Source: AC-37 sp036382905 (GTDB lineage: Bacteria > Actinomycetota > Thermoleophilia > Solirubrobacterales > Thermoleophilaceae). Taken from it: a stretch of 39,852 bases of DNA. The stretch covers positions 1 through 39,852 of the forward strand of contig DASVPL010000210.1 of assembly GCA_036382905.1 (NCBI GenBank), written 5' to 3'. This document shows positions 22,503 to 30,439 of the stretch, one piece after another. The notes beneath the pieces were generated by a model that saw only the letters and a program-made list of their open reading frames with translations, had not been told where the DNA came from and searched no databases. Position numbers and translations under genes: made by a program. How positions within the stretch are numbered: the first letter of the stretch is position 1; each line of letters starts with the position of its first letter.

Positions 22503-22535
22503 ATGATCGAATTCGTTTCGGGTGGACGGTCGTGA
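22503..22535 (+). CDS. Ten-codon leader ORF overlapping the argG start
   Basis: ATG 22503 opens a ten-codon frame, MIEFVSGGRS, stopping at TGA 22533-22535. The stop overlaps the argG start in GTGA, so ribosomes ending the leader could restart on argG. The ATG is at the predicted transcript start. The leader has one arginine codon (CGG), second from the end. Expression is inferred from position only. Confidence 0.5.
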   Translation: MIEFVSGGRS

Positions 22536-23884
22536 TTCTTACGTCCCTACCCGCTGCCGAGCAGGTTGGTGTCGCGTTCTCGGGCGGTCTGGACACGTCG
22601 GTCGCAGTTGCATGGATCCGCGCGAACGGAGGCACTCCTTACGCGTACACCGCCAACCTTGGGCAATACGACGAGCCTGATATCGCGAGCGTGCCCGAGC
22701 GAGCATTGGCGTTGGGCGCCGAGGCTGCGCGGCTAGTTGACTGTCGAGCCGAACTCGTCGAAGAGGGTCTGCTCGCTCTGGCGTGCGGTGCATGGCACGG
22801 ATCGACGGCCGGCAAGACGTATTTCAACACCACTCCACTCGGACGCGCAGTCACAGGTACACGATTGCTGATTGAAATGCAGACCGACGGCGTGGACGTT
22901 TGGAGCGACGGCTCGACCTACAAGGGCAACGACATCGAGCGCTTCTATCGCTATGGGCTGTTGATGAACCCATTGCTGCGCATTTACAAGCCGTGGCTCG
23001 ACGACAGGTTCGTGTCTGAATTCGGGGGGCGGGCCGAGATGAGCCGTTGGCTCGAGGAGCGTGGGCTGCCGTGCCGACACAGCGGTGAAAGCGCGTACTC
23101 GACAGACGCGAACATCTGGGGGGCGACGCACGAAGCGAAGCGGCTCGAACTGCTCGACGAGGGGATGGACCTCATCGACCCGATTATGGGCGTGGCTCAC
23201 TGGCGAGGCAACGTGGAGATCGAGGAAGAGACGGCGGTCGTTGAGTTCGAGTGCGGGTGGCCAGTTGCGATCAACGGCTGCCGCTTCGGCTCAGCGATCG
23301 AGGTCGTCACCGAGGCCAACGCCATCGGCGGCCGCCACGGGCTAGGGATGAGCGACCAAATCGAGAACCGCATCATCGAGGCGAAGAGCCGTGGGATTTA
23401 CGAGGCACCGGGCATGGCCCTGCTGCATATCGCGTACGAGCGCCTGGTTACGGCAATTCACAACGAAGACACGATCGATCAGTACCGCTCGATGGGGCGT
23501 AGGCTCGGTCGTCTGCTCTACGAGGGGCGCTGGTACGACCCGCAGGCGCTGATGCTTCGCGACTCGCTTCAGCGCTTCGTCGGGGCACCGGTCACCGGCG
23601 AAGTCGCAGTCCGTCTGCGCCGCGGCGACGACTACACACTCGAGCGAACCGGTGGACCGGGTCTTACCTACCGCCCGGAGCGCCTGTCAATGGAGCGCTC
23701 CGAGGGCGCCGCCTTCAAGGCTGCCGACCGGGTGGGACAACTGAAGATGCGCAACTTGGACATTGCGGACTCCCGCGCGAAGCTCAAATCGCTCGGCGGG
23801 TCAGTGTTGGCCAACCCGCACACCCAGCGCCTGTCAAGCGCTTGGCCTCCAAACGCACCCGAACTGAGGACCAAAGATGGCTGA
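22532..23884 (+). CDS. argG: Argininosuccinate synthase
   Basis: 450 residues, colinear with the long E. coli-type ArgG (447). It joins citrulline and aspartate using ATP, the penultimate step of arginine synthesis. Motifs: AFSGGLDTSVAV (ATP pyrophosphatase loop), AYTANLGQ, TYFNTTPLGRAVTGT, GSTYKGNDIERFYRYG, STDANIWGATHEAK, GGRHGLGMSDQIENRIIEAK and ALLHIAYERL. GTG 22532 is chosen by alignment to the E. coli N-terminus and by the GTGA overlap with the leader ORF. Codons end in A or T far more often than in neighbouring genes. Most actinobacteria are known for the shorter ~400-residue type, so transfer is likely. Overlaps the regulator by 8 nt. Confidence 0.95.
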   Translation: MILTSLPAAEQVGVAFSGGLDTSVAVAWIRANGGTPYAYTANLGQYDEPDIASVPERALALGAEAARLVDCRAELVEEGLLALACGAWHGSTAGKTYFNTTPLGRAVTGTRLLIEMQTDGVDVWSDGSTYKGNDIERFYRYGLLMNPLLRIYKPWLDDRFVSEFGGRAEMSRWLEERGLPCRHSGESAYSTDANIWGATHEAKRLELLDEGMDLIDPIMGVAHWRGNVEIEEETAVVEFECGWPVAINGCRFGSAIEVVTEANAIGGRHGLGMSDQIENRIIEAKSRGIYEAPGMALLHIAYERLVTAIHNEDTIDQYRSMGRRLGRLLYEGRWYDPQALMLRDSLQRFVGAPVTGEVAVRLRRGDDYTLERTGGPGLTYRPERLSMERSEGAAFKAADRVGQLKMRNLDIADSRAKLKSLGGSVLANPHTQRLSSAWPPNAPELRTKDG

Positions 23885-24842
23885 AGAGACACTGGCGAGC
23901 TTACTGAAGCGCTTCCTAGCGGATCGCGGCTTCAGAGAGCTCTCGAGCTATCGCGTAATGAGCAGGCGAGGTGGGCTCGATGACCAAGCGATCGAGCGAA
24001 TCTTGAGCGGTAAGACGAAGCGCCCGAGCCGAGCGAAACTCCTGAGAATCGTCGAGACACTGCGACTCGAACAACACGAGCGCAACGCACTCGAGGCCGC
24101 GTCGCACCACTCCGAGACGCACCCGGGCTTCCTCACAGTTACCCGGGCCGAGCGTGTCCCGGCGCCGGGCCAGGAACCGGCACTTGGCCCCGGCAGGGTC
24201 CGGGAGGGCCCCATGTGGATGCAGCGTGGCGTCATACTCCTGACGGCGTTCGGAGATCCCTCCGACCTGATCAAGGAGTACACGAAGAAGAGCGGGCCGT
24301 GGGGAAACGTCGCGTGGCGATCCGGCGTCGTGTTTGGCCCCTATGACGTCGTGGTCCGGGCCACGACCCCGAAGGGGAAAAGCGTCATGGACTTCGCCGA
24401 ACAATTGTTTGAGGACGGTGAGGACCCGGACGAGCGCTGGATGGTGCGCACGATCGAGACGATTCCTCTGCGCGACGACATGCCTTTCTACCTGGATCCG
24501 GCGCCAAGCCACGACCACCTCACGCCGAACTGCGTATGGGCGACCATCTTTATCCAGGCCCTGGGTGGCGAGCGGCAACCCGAGTTCCCGCAGCTCTTCT
24601 ACGAGCGTGCCAACCAACCCGACTTCTGGGGTGGAGTGCACTTCCTCACGGGCGCGGTCACAATTGGTCAGTACGACTCTGTCGTGGAGATCATCGCCGG
24701 CAACGTCAACATACTCAAGGAGTACGTTCGCGCGGCGCAGAAGCACGCGGCGACGAAGCCCTACGACCGGCATGCGCACACGATCACCTACTACACGCAC
24801 CAGCCGGACCTTCGACAGGGGGCGACTCCGGCGACCTTCTGA
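23877..24842 (+). CDS. HTH protein with two RAM/ACT-like repeats, probable argG-linked regulator
   Basis: 321 residues. Residues 1-75 look like an XRE-type helix-turn-helix: LLKRFLADRGF, then DDQAIERILSGKTKRPSRAKLLRIVETL. After a Pro/Gly linker come two similar alpha/beta units. Unit 1 (about 116-198) has RGVILLTAFGDPSDLIKEY and VVFGPYDVVVRATTP. Unit 2 (about 219-307) has VWATIFIQALGG and VTIGQYDSVVEIIAGNVN. Each resembles the Lrp/AsnC RAM fold, which binds amino acids. ATG 23877 overlaps the end of argG, so the two are translationally coupled. A role as amino-acid-sensing regulator of its own operon is inference; the tandem architecture is new to me. Confidence 0.65.
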   Translation: MAEETLASLLKRFLADRGFRELSSYRVMSRRGGLDDQAIERILSGKTKRPSRAKLLRIVETLRLEQHERNALEAASHHSETHPGFLTVTRAERVPAPGQEPALGPGRVREGPMWMQRGVILLTAFGDPSDLIKEYTKKSGPWGNVAWRSGVVFGPYDVVVRATTPKGKSVMDFAEQLFEDGEDPDERWMVRTIETIPLRDDMPFYLDPAPSHDHLTPNCVWATIFIQALGGERQPEFPQLFYERANQPDFWGGVHFLTGAVTIGQYDSVVEIIAGNVNILKEYVRAAQKHAATKPYDRHAHTITYYTHQPDLRQGATPATF

Positions 24843-24862
24843 GCGACGTTTCGAACCCGAAG

Positions 24863-24951
24863 CGGAGGGGGTGGGATTCGAACCCACGGTCCGCCTGACG
24901 ACGGACACCGGTTTTCAAGACCGGCGCATTCAACCGCTCTGCCACCCCTCC
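24863..24951 (-). tRNA. tRNA-Ser(TGA)
   Basis: 89 nt on the minus strand. The acceptor stem GGAGGGG (24945-24951) pairs with CCCCTCC (24864-24870). The T arm has GGTTCGAATCC, the variable arm is long, and anticodon loop CTTGAAA gives TGA, decoding UCA. CCA is not encoded. Its 3' end faces the lower-GC argG segment. Confidence 0.95.
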
Positions 24952-25012
24952 GTAGCGCGAGCGTAGCCCGCCGGCAAGCCCTCCGCGCGGCCCGCGCCAG
25001 GCGCCGGGCGCC

Positions 25013-26659
25013 CTACTTATCCTGGTAGTCCCGATCCAGCGCGTCGGTGTACGTACGCCCGTCGTCCTCGGTCCACGTGATCGGAAGCCCGGACTTGCCG
25101 TTGTCGTCGCGGATGCGGCGGTTGTAGGCGATGTTCGCCTCGACCGCGCCCGTGATCTCGAAGGTCGCGCCCCAGTCGAGGCTCGTCTTCCGGCCGTCGC
25201 GGAACGCGGCTATCGAGTAGTTCCCCTGGCCGCCGTCGTTCGAGAAGTGCACCCGGCCGTGCCGCTTGTCGACGCGGAAGTCGATGACCGAGCGGTTCTT
25301 GACGTCGTACGACAGCGCCGAGAAGCTCCACGACACGCCGCCTTGGTCGAACGCCAGGCCGACGTTCGGAGACTCGGTGCGCTTCGTCTTGTAGCGCAGC
25401 CGCTCGCCACGCGCCCCGACCGTCAGCGTGTCGACGTCGCCTGGCGTGACGGATATGTCCTCCACGGCACTGAAGTAACCGGGCCCGATGACCCGCACGT
25501 CGCCCTTGCTGCGCTTCTTCAGCCGGCGCCCGTCGATGGTGATCGTGAGGCCGCCGCCCGAGACAGGGATCCGGTACTCGGGCTCGGGCTTGTCCTGCCA
25601 CGGCTCGGCGGTCACGGGCTTGATCACCTTCGCGCCGGGGATCTCGTTCACCAGCTTGTCGCCGACCCAGCCGACGCGCCTCTTGTAACGGTCCTGGATC
25701 AGGAGGTTCGGGTGGTTCGTCGGGCTCCCGTCGAGCGTGACGCGGTTGAACTGCGTCTTCGAGCCCTCGCAGAAGGGACACGGCTGCACCCCGATGCCTG
25801 GGGTCGCGGGGCTGATGTCCATCGTCTTGGTCTTCGCATCGCCGTCCCACACGTCGGGCTCGAACTCCGGGTTGCCGGCGGAGAGGTCGTAGTGCCACTT
25901 GTCGGCGACCGTGTCGACGTAGAAGGGAGACGTCCTGCCGGGCCAGTTGTTGTCGTAGACGAGGATCACGTACTGGCCGTTGCCCTTCGACTCGACCGCG
26001 TACGGGGTGACCTCGTGGCCCCCGCCGTCGCGCCCGAAGAAGCCCAGCCCCCAGCCCTCGCGGCCGCCGTCGCGGAGCTTCTCGATCAGCTGCGCGAGCA
26101 CCTCCTTCGGCGTGGCCGCAACCGTCCTGTCGACGACCGAGTCGAGCGTCTGCCACGCCCACGTGTAGGCGATGTTGCGCTGAAGCATCGGGTTCAGCCG
26201 CATCCCGTACGTGGGTCCCGTCGGCATCCCCACCTGCCGCGTGCCCGGGAGCGTGTCCTTGTACAGGAGGAGGCTCATCATCGCGAAGCCGTAGCAGTGG
26301 CCACCCTGCATCGCCTCGTTGACGTCGTTCATCCACTCCCGCCCGACCTGCGTGAGGGTGCACCTGCCGTCGACCACCCGGATGCAGGCGCGGCTTCCGA
26401 ACAGGGCCCGCATCTCGTTGGGGCCGAGGTCCCTCTGGCTCTCGCCGTAGTTCTCGAACGAGAAGCCGTCCTCGGTCGGCCGGAACCCGGAGTCGGCGAC
26501 TATCTCGCCGGTCGGCACGTAGTCGGCGTTCTGCGCGAACGCCGGCGGCACCGCCAGGAGCAGCAGCGCGAGGACGAGCGCGAACACGTACCCACGTGCG
26601 GCGGGCTGAAGGTGCGAGGCCAGGTGGCCAACGTAACCGCGCGCCGTCGACGAGCGCAA
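25013..26659 (-). CDS. Secreted protein with papain-like Cys-His-Asn/Asp motifs
   Basis: Up to 548 residues; the TTG start at 26659 is uncertain. A signal peptide (VFALVLALLLLAVPPAFAQ) ends near residue 43. The next part has a spaced triad: Cys122 in GGHCYGFAMMSLLLYKD, His215 in GGGHEVTPYAV, and VYDNNWPGR at 235-242. Order and context match papain-like or C39-like cysteine peptidase folds. A CPFC pair lies near residue 300. The C-terminal half is beta-rich (LTITIDGRRLKKR, RVHFSNDGGQGNYSIAAFRDG), perhaps a binding or anchoring module. Catalysis is inferred from motifs. Stands between tRNA-Ser(TGA) and serS on the same strand. Confidence 0.7.
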   Translation of the reverse strand: MRSSTARGYVGHLASHLQPAARGYVFALVLALLLLAVPPAFAQNADYVPTGEIVADSGFRPTEDGFSFENYGESQRDLGPNEMRALFGSRACIRVVDGRCTLTQVGREWMNDVNEAMQGGHCYGFAMMSLLLYKDTLPGTRQVGMPTGPTYGMRLNPMLQRNIAYTWAWQTLDSVVDRTVAATPKEVLAQLIEKLRDGGREGWGLGFFGRDGGGHEVTPYAVESKGNGQYVILVYDNNWPGRTSPFYVDTVADKWHYDLSAGNPEFEPDVWDGDAKTKTMDISPATPGIGVQPCPFCEGSKTQFNRVTLDGSPTNHPNLLIQDRYKRRVGWVGDKLVNEIPGAKVIKPVTAEPWQDKPEPEYRIPVSGGGLTITIDGRRLKKRSKGDVRVIGPGYFSAVEDISVTPGDVDTLTVGARGERLRYKTKRTESPNVGLAFDQGGVSWSFSALSYDVKNRSVIDFRVDKRHGRVHFSNDGGQGNYSIAAFRDGRKTSLDWGATFEITGAVEANIAYNRRIRDDNGKSGLPITWTEDDGRTYTDALDRDYQDK

Positions 26660-26686
26660 ACGGGTTGGCGCCGCGGCAGGCGCGCG

Positions 26687-27934
26687 CTAGCCGACGGGCC
26701 CGATCGTCTTCGGCGCGCCGAACGCGTGCAGTGCCTCCGGCAGCCGGATCGTGCCGTCGTCCTGCTGGCCGTTCTCGGCCAGCGCGATGATCGTGCGCTG
26801 CACCCCGATCGCGGTCCCGTTCAGCGTGTGCACGTGCCGCGGCGGCGCGCCCTCGGCGGTCCGGTAGCGGGCGTCGAGCCTGCGCGCCTGGTAGTCGGTC
26901 GTGTTCGAGCACGACGTCAGCTCGCGGTAGCGCTCCTGACCGGGGAACCAGCCCTCGATGTCGTACTTCTTCGCGGCCGACGCCCCGAGGTCCCAGGCGG
27001 CGATGTTCACCACGCGGTAGGGGATCTCGAGCGCCTGGTAGATCTCCTCCTCGATCGCGAGCAGCCGCTCGTGCTCGTCCTCGGACTCCTCCGGCTCGAC
27101 GAACGCGAACATCTCGACCTTGTCGAACTGGTGCACGCGGAAGATCCCGCGCGTGTCCTTGCCCGCGGCGCCGGCCTCGCGTCGGAAGCAGGGGGAGAAG
27201 CCGGCGTAGCGGCGCGGGAGCGCGCCGGGTTCGAGGATCTGACCGGCGTGGAGCGACGCGAGCGCGACCTCGGAGGTGCCCACCAGGAACAGGTCGTCGT
27301 CGGGCACCCGGTAGATCTGGTCCTCGGTGTCGGGCAGGAAGCCCGTGCCGAACAGCGCCTCCTCGCGGACGAGCACGGGCGGGATGACCGGCTCGAAGCC
27401 CTTCGCGGTCAGCACGTCGAGGACCCAGCGCACCAGCGCCAGCTCGAGCATCACGAGCGGCCCGCGCAGGTATGAGAACCGCGAGCCGGACAGGCGCGCG
27501 CCCGCCTCCATGTCGACCATCCAGCCGAGCAGCTCGAGGTGGTCGCGCCCGGCGGCGCCGGCCTCGCCCCACTCGCGCACCACGTCGTCCTCGGGCGGAG
27601 CGGTGGGGTCGGCGAGGTTCGGCAGGGTCGCCAGGGTCGCGTCGAGGCGCTCCTCGACTGCCCCCACCTCCGCGCCCATCTCCTTGATCCGCCCCGCCAC
27701 CCCGCGCATCGCCTCGATCGCGCCGGCAGCATCCTCCCCCGAGCGCTTGGCCGCGGCTATCGCCTCGCTGGCCCGCTTCTGCTCGCCGCGCATCCCCTCG
27801 AGCTCGGGCAGCAGCTCGCGCCGGCGGGCGTCCAGCGCCAGCACGTCGTCCACGATCCCGCCCGGCACGTGGCGGCGCTCGAGCGCCTCTCGCACGACGT
27901 CGGGCTCCTCCCGTATGCGCCTTAGGTCGAGCAC
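26687..27934 (-). CDS. serS: Serine--tRNA ligase
   Basis: 415 residues from GTG 27934, the normal SerRS start (LDLRRIREEPDVVREAL). An N-terminal antiparallel coiled coil of about 100 residues grips the long variable arm of tRNA-Ser. The class II catalytic core follows: motif 2 as FSPCFRREAGAAGKDTRGIFRVHQFDKVEMF, TSCSNTTDYQARRL, and motif 3 as LNGTAIGVQRTIIALAEN. Charges serine for both serine tRNAs in this window and the other isoacceptors. Starts 22 nt after the cytochrome c stop, no Shine-Dalgarno sequence seen, so co-transcription is likely. Confidence 0.96.
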   Translation of the reverse strand: MLDLRRIREEPDVVREALERRHVPGGIVDDVLALDARRRELLPELEGMRGEQKRASEAIAAAKRSGEDAAGAIEAMRGVAGRIKEMGAEVGAVEERLDATLATLPNLADPTAPPEDDVVREWGEAGAAGRDHLELLGWMVDMEAGARLSGSRFSYLRGPLVMLELALVRWVLDVLTAKGFEPVIPPVLVREEALFGTGFLPDTEDQIYRVPDDDLFLVGTSEVALASLHAGQILEPGALPRRYAGFSPCFRREAGAAGKDTRGIFRVHQFDKVEMFAFVEPEESEDEHERLLAIEEEIYQALEIPYRVVNIAAWDLGASAAKKYDIEGWFPGQERYRELTSCSNTTDYQARRLDARYRTAEGAPPRHVHTLNGTAIGVQRTIIALAENGQQDDGTIRLPEALHAFGAPKTIGPVG

Positions 27935-27956
27935 GACAGCGCGGCGCCCCGGGCCG

Positions 27957-28388
27957 CTACTCGCCGCCCTGCGAAGTCTCTTCCTGCGCCTCGTCCGGCG
28001 TCGGGGCCTTGCGGCCGGCGTACTGCTCGACGAACCGCGCCACGTCCTCCGCGTCCTTCCCGACCACGATGTTGGCGGGCATGATCGCGCCCGAGAAGCC
28101 GCCGTTGCGGATCGCGAACAGCACGTCGTCGCGGTTCTCCTTGCGGACGTTGAAGTTCGGGCCGTTCGTGCGCTCGCCGCCGGCAACCTCGTCCTCGGGC
28201 TTCGACCCGCGGGCCTTCGCCTCGTCGAGGTGATGGCAGCCGGAGCAGCGCTCCGAGAAGAGCTCGGCGCCGTGGCGCAGGGTGGTCTGGCCCTCGGGGA
28301 CGCCGATGTCCTGCTTACCGCCGCAGCCCGCGGCGAGGGCCGCCAGCGCGGCCGCGGCGCAGGCAAGCAAGGGCCGGGGGAGCGACAT
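27957..28388 (-). CDS. Cytochrome c lipoprotein
   Basis: 143 residues from ATG 28388. Signal sequence with lipobox LAAGC near residue 22. One heme site CSGCHH follows GAELFSERC, and the distal Met is probably in GAIMPANIV. A single-domain class I cytochrome c anchored to the outer face of the membrane, with an acidic tail (TPDEAQEETSQGGE). Likely an electron carrier between respiratory complexes. TAATAT lies 8 nt before the ATG. Divergent from a cupredoxin lipoprotein, with serS downstream. Confidence 0.9.
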   Translation of the reverse strand: MSLPRPLLACAAAALAALAAGCGGKQDIGVPEGQTTLRHGAELFSERCSGCHHLDEAKARGSKPEDEVAGGERTNGPNFNVRKENRDDVLFAIRNGGFSGAIMPANIVVGKDAEDVARFVEQYAGRKAPTPDEAQEETSQGGE

Positions 28389-28410
28389 CCGGGCGCATAT
28401 TATCGGCGTG
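28389..28410. promoter_or_regulatory. Symmetric bidirectional promoter, 22 bp
   Basis: The gap between two divergent starts holds ATATTAT at 28397-28403. Read plus, TATTAT (28398-28403) is 7 nt before GTG 28411. Read minus, TAATAT (28402-28397) is 8 nt before ATG 28388. Both transcripts are predicted leaderless and share the same five bases of -10 sequence. Confidence 0.7.
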
Positions 28411-28800
28411 GTGCGCCGTGCCCCTCTTGCCATAGCCGCGATCGCGTTCGCCCTCGCCGGCTGCGGTGACGACGAGTCCGGCTCGAAGGGAAGCCTGACA
28501 CTGAACTCCGGTCAGCCGGTGCCGGTCAAGGCCTACGAGTACGGGTTCGAGCCAGGGACGATCACGATTCGCGCCAAGAACACCGAGGTCGCCGTCCAGT
28601 TCAGGCTGACGAACGTTGGAACGCTGCCCCACGACATCCACGTGCGCAAGGGCGACGAGGAGCTCGGCGGGGCCGAGGCGATCGGAGACGGCAAGTCGAC
28701 GAGCGCCACCGTGTCGGTGCCCCCCGGCGAGTACGAGTTCTACTGCTCGATCGGCGACCACGCCGACCTCGGCATGAAGGGAAAGCTGACGGTCGAGTAG
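28411..28800 (+). CDS. Cupredoxin-like copper lipoprotein
   Basis: 129 residues from GTG 28411 (GTG 28408 also possible). Signal sequence with lipobox LAGC near residue 17. A cupredoxin barrel follows, with YEYGFEPGTITIRAKNTEVAVQF in its first half and type 1 copper ligands in LPHDIHV (His) and FYCSIGDHADLGM (Cys, His, Met). A small blue-copper electron carrier or copper-binding protein anchored outside the membrane. The shared promoter with the cytochrome c gene implies joint expression. Confidence 0.9.
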   Translation: MRRAPLAIAAIAFALAGCGDDESGSKGSLTLNSGQPVPVKAYEYGFEPGTITIRAKNTEVAVQFRLTNVGTLPHDIHVRKGDEELGGAEAIGDGKSTSATVSVPPGEYEFYCSIGDHADLGMKGKLTVE

Positions 28801-28927
28801 AAGGCCCCGACGCCGGGCTGTATCGCCGCCGATGTAGGCGATCTGCCTCAAAGCGTCTTGCCGTGGCTGACCGCCCAAGCCGGCGCCGGGGCGTGTGGGG
28901 AATTCGCGCCACGCGGCGCGGTTCCTC

Positions 28928-29380
28928 CTAGAAGATCCCGGCGGCGCGCAGCGAGAGCGTGACGATCATCAGCGCCCCGGTCGTCATCACGCCCATCTCG
29001 CGCAGAACGACACGCCGCGCCAGCAGCACCTGCTCGCGCCGCTCGAGCGCCTCCACGTCCTCAACCTCGGCCACCTCGGCCTGCGCGGCGCCCACCCGCA
29101 TGCCCTCGGTCACGAGGGAGACGAACAGCGGCGTGAGGCCGTAGAACAGGTGCAGCCCGTCGACGTGCTCGCCGCTCGCGAGGAGCACGCCGCCCAGCGC
29201 GGCCTGGATCACCACCGACGCCTGCGCCGCCCGCAGCACGTACCAGAACCCGGTCGAGGGATCGCGCCGCGACCAGGCGATCGCGCCCCACGCGGCGGCG
29301 AGCGCGTTCAGCGCCAGCACCGCAAACCCCACGACCACGTGAACCTCAGTCAGAAAGCGCCCTTTCGCACTATGTGGCAA
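28928..29380 (-). CDS. Four-helix membrane protein resembling half of CtaA/COX15
   Basis: Up to 150 residues; TTG 29380 is used, and a GTG fifteen codons later is possible. Four hydrophobic helices: one from VHVVVGFAVLALNALAAAWG, one in QASVVIQAALGGVLLASG, one in GLHLFYGLTPLFVSLV, one near the end. Q-A-x-LGG followed by a His at the start of the next helix recalls heme A synthase, which has two such four-helix halves. Heme binding is possible (inference). Divergent from nuoA by 34 bp. Confidence 0.6.
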   Translation of the reverse strand: MPHSAKGRFLTEVHVVVGFAVLALNALAAAWGAIAWSRRDPSTGFWYVLRAAQASVVIQAALGGVLLASGEHVDGLHLFYGLTPLFVSLVTEGMRVGAAQAEVAEVEDVEALERREQVLLARRVVLREMGVMTTGALMIVTLSLRAAGIF

Positions 29381-29395
29381 GTTGTCACAAGCGGG

Positions 29396-29401
29396 TATAT
29401 A
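29396..29401 (+). promoter_or_regulatory. -10 region of the nuo operon
   Basis: TATATA (or TATAAC two bases on) in an AT-rich patch lies 13 nt before the nuoA ATG, giving a leader of only a few bases. TTGTCACAA at 29382-29390 is a near-palindrome just upstream that could hold a regulator. No -35 at normal spacing is clear. Confidence 0.5.
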
Positions 29402-29414
29402 ACCCCGCTCCGCG

Positions 29415-29761
29415 ATGCTGAAGAGCTACCTCCCAGCACTGATCTTCGTCCTGCTCGGTGCCGGGCTCGGCGGTCTCTTCACGTACCTGAACGGCGTGCT
29501 CGGCCCTCGCCGGCCGAGCAAGGTCAAGTCGCAGCCGTACGAGTGCGGCCTGCCGTCGGAGGTCACGTCGAGCTTCCGCTTCGGGATCAGCTTCTATCTG
29601 ATCGCGATGCTGTTCATCCTGTTCGACATCGAGGTCGTCTTCCTCTACCCGGTCGCGGTGGGGCTCAGGGACTTCGGAATGTTCGCGCTGGTCGAGGTGA
29701 TCGTCTTCGTGGCGCTGCTGTTCGCGGCGCTCGCGTTCGTGTGGCGGAGAGGAGCGCTCGA

Positions 29762-29771
<10 letters not shown>
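29415..29771 (+). CDS. nuoA: NADH-quinone oxidoreductase subunit A
   Basis: 118 residues, three membrane helices. Contains the family marker QPYECGLPS and the FRFGISFYLIAMLFILFDIEVVFLYP block. A small membrane subunit at the junction of the peripheral arm and membrane arm of complex I. First gene of the operon; overlaps nuoB by 10 nt. Confidence 0.97.

Positions 29772-30431
<660 letters not shown>

Positions 30432-30439
<8 letters not shown>

Noticed and set aside
21588..24870. Possible att repeat: tRNA 3' end sequence (GCGGAGG...GGATTCG) resembling GCGGAGGATTCG near 21588
   Set aside because: The match is broken by a gap and short; not enough to claim integration boundaries.
25247..27475. 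742-codon plus-strand frame across the papain-like gene and serS
   Set aside because: Antisense shadow of two supported genes; composition rich in Arg, Ala, Val and His as expected from reversed codons.
4589..27934. Two serine tRNAs and serS in one window as a serine-decoding cluster
   Set aside because: The genes are 20 kb apart with unrelated genes between, so proximity is probably chance.
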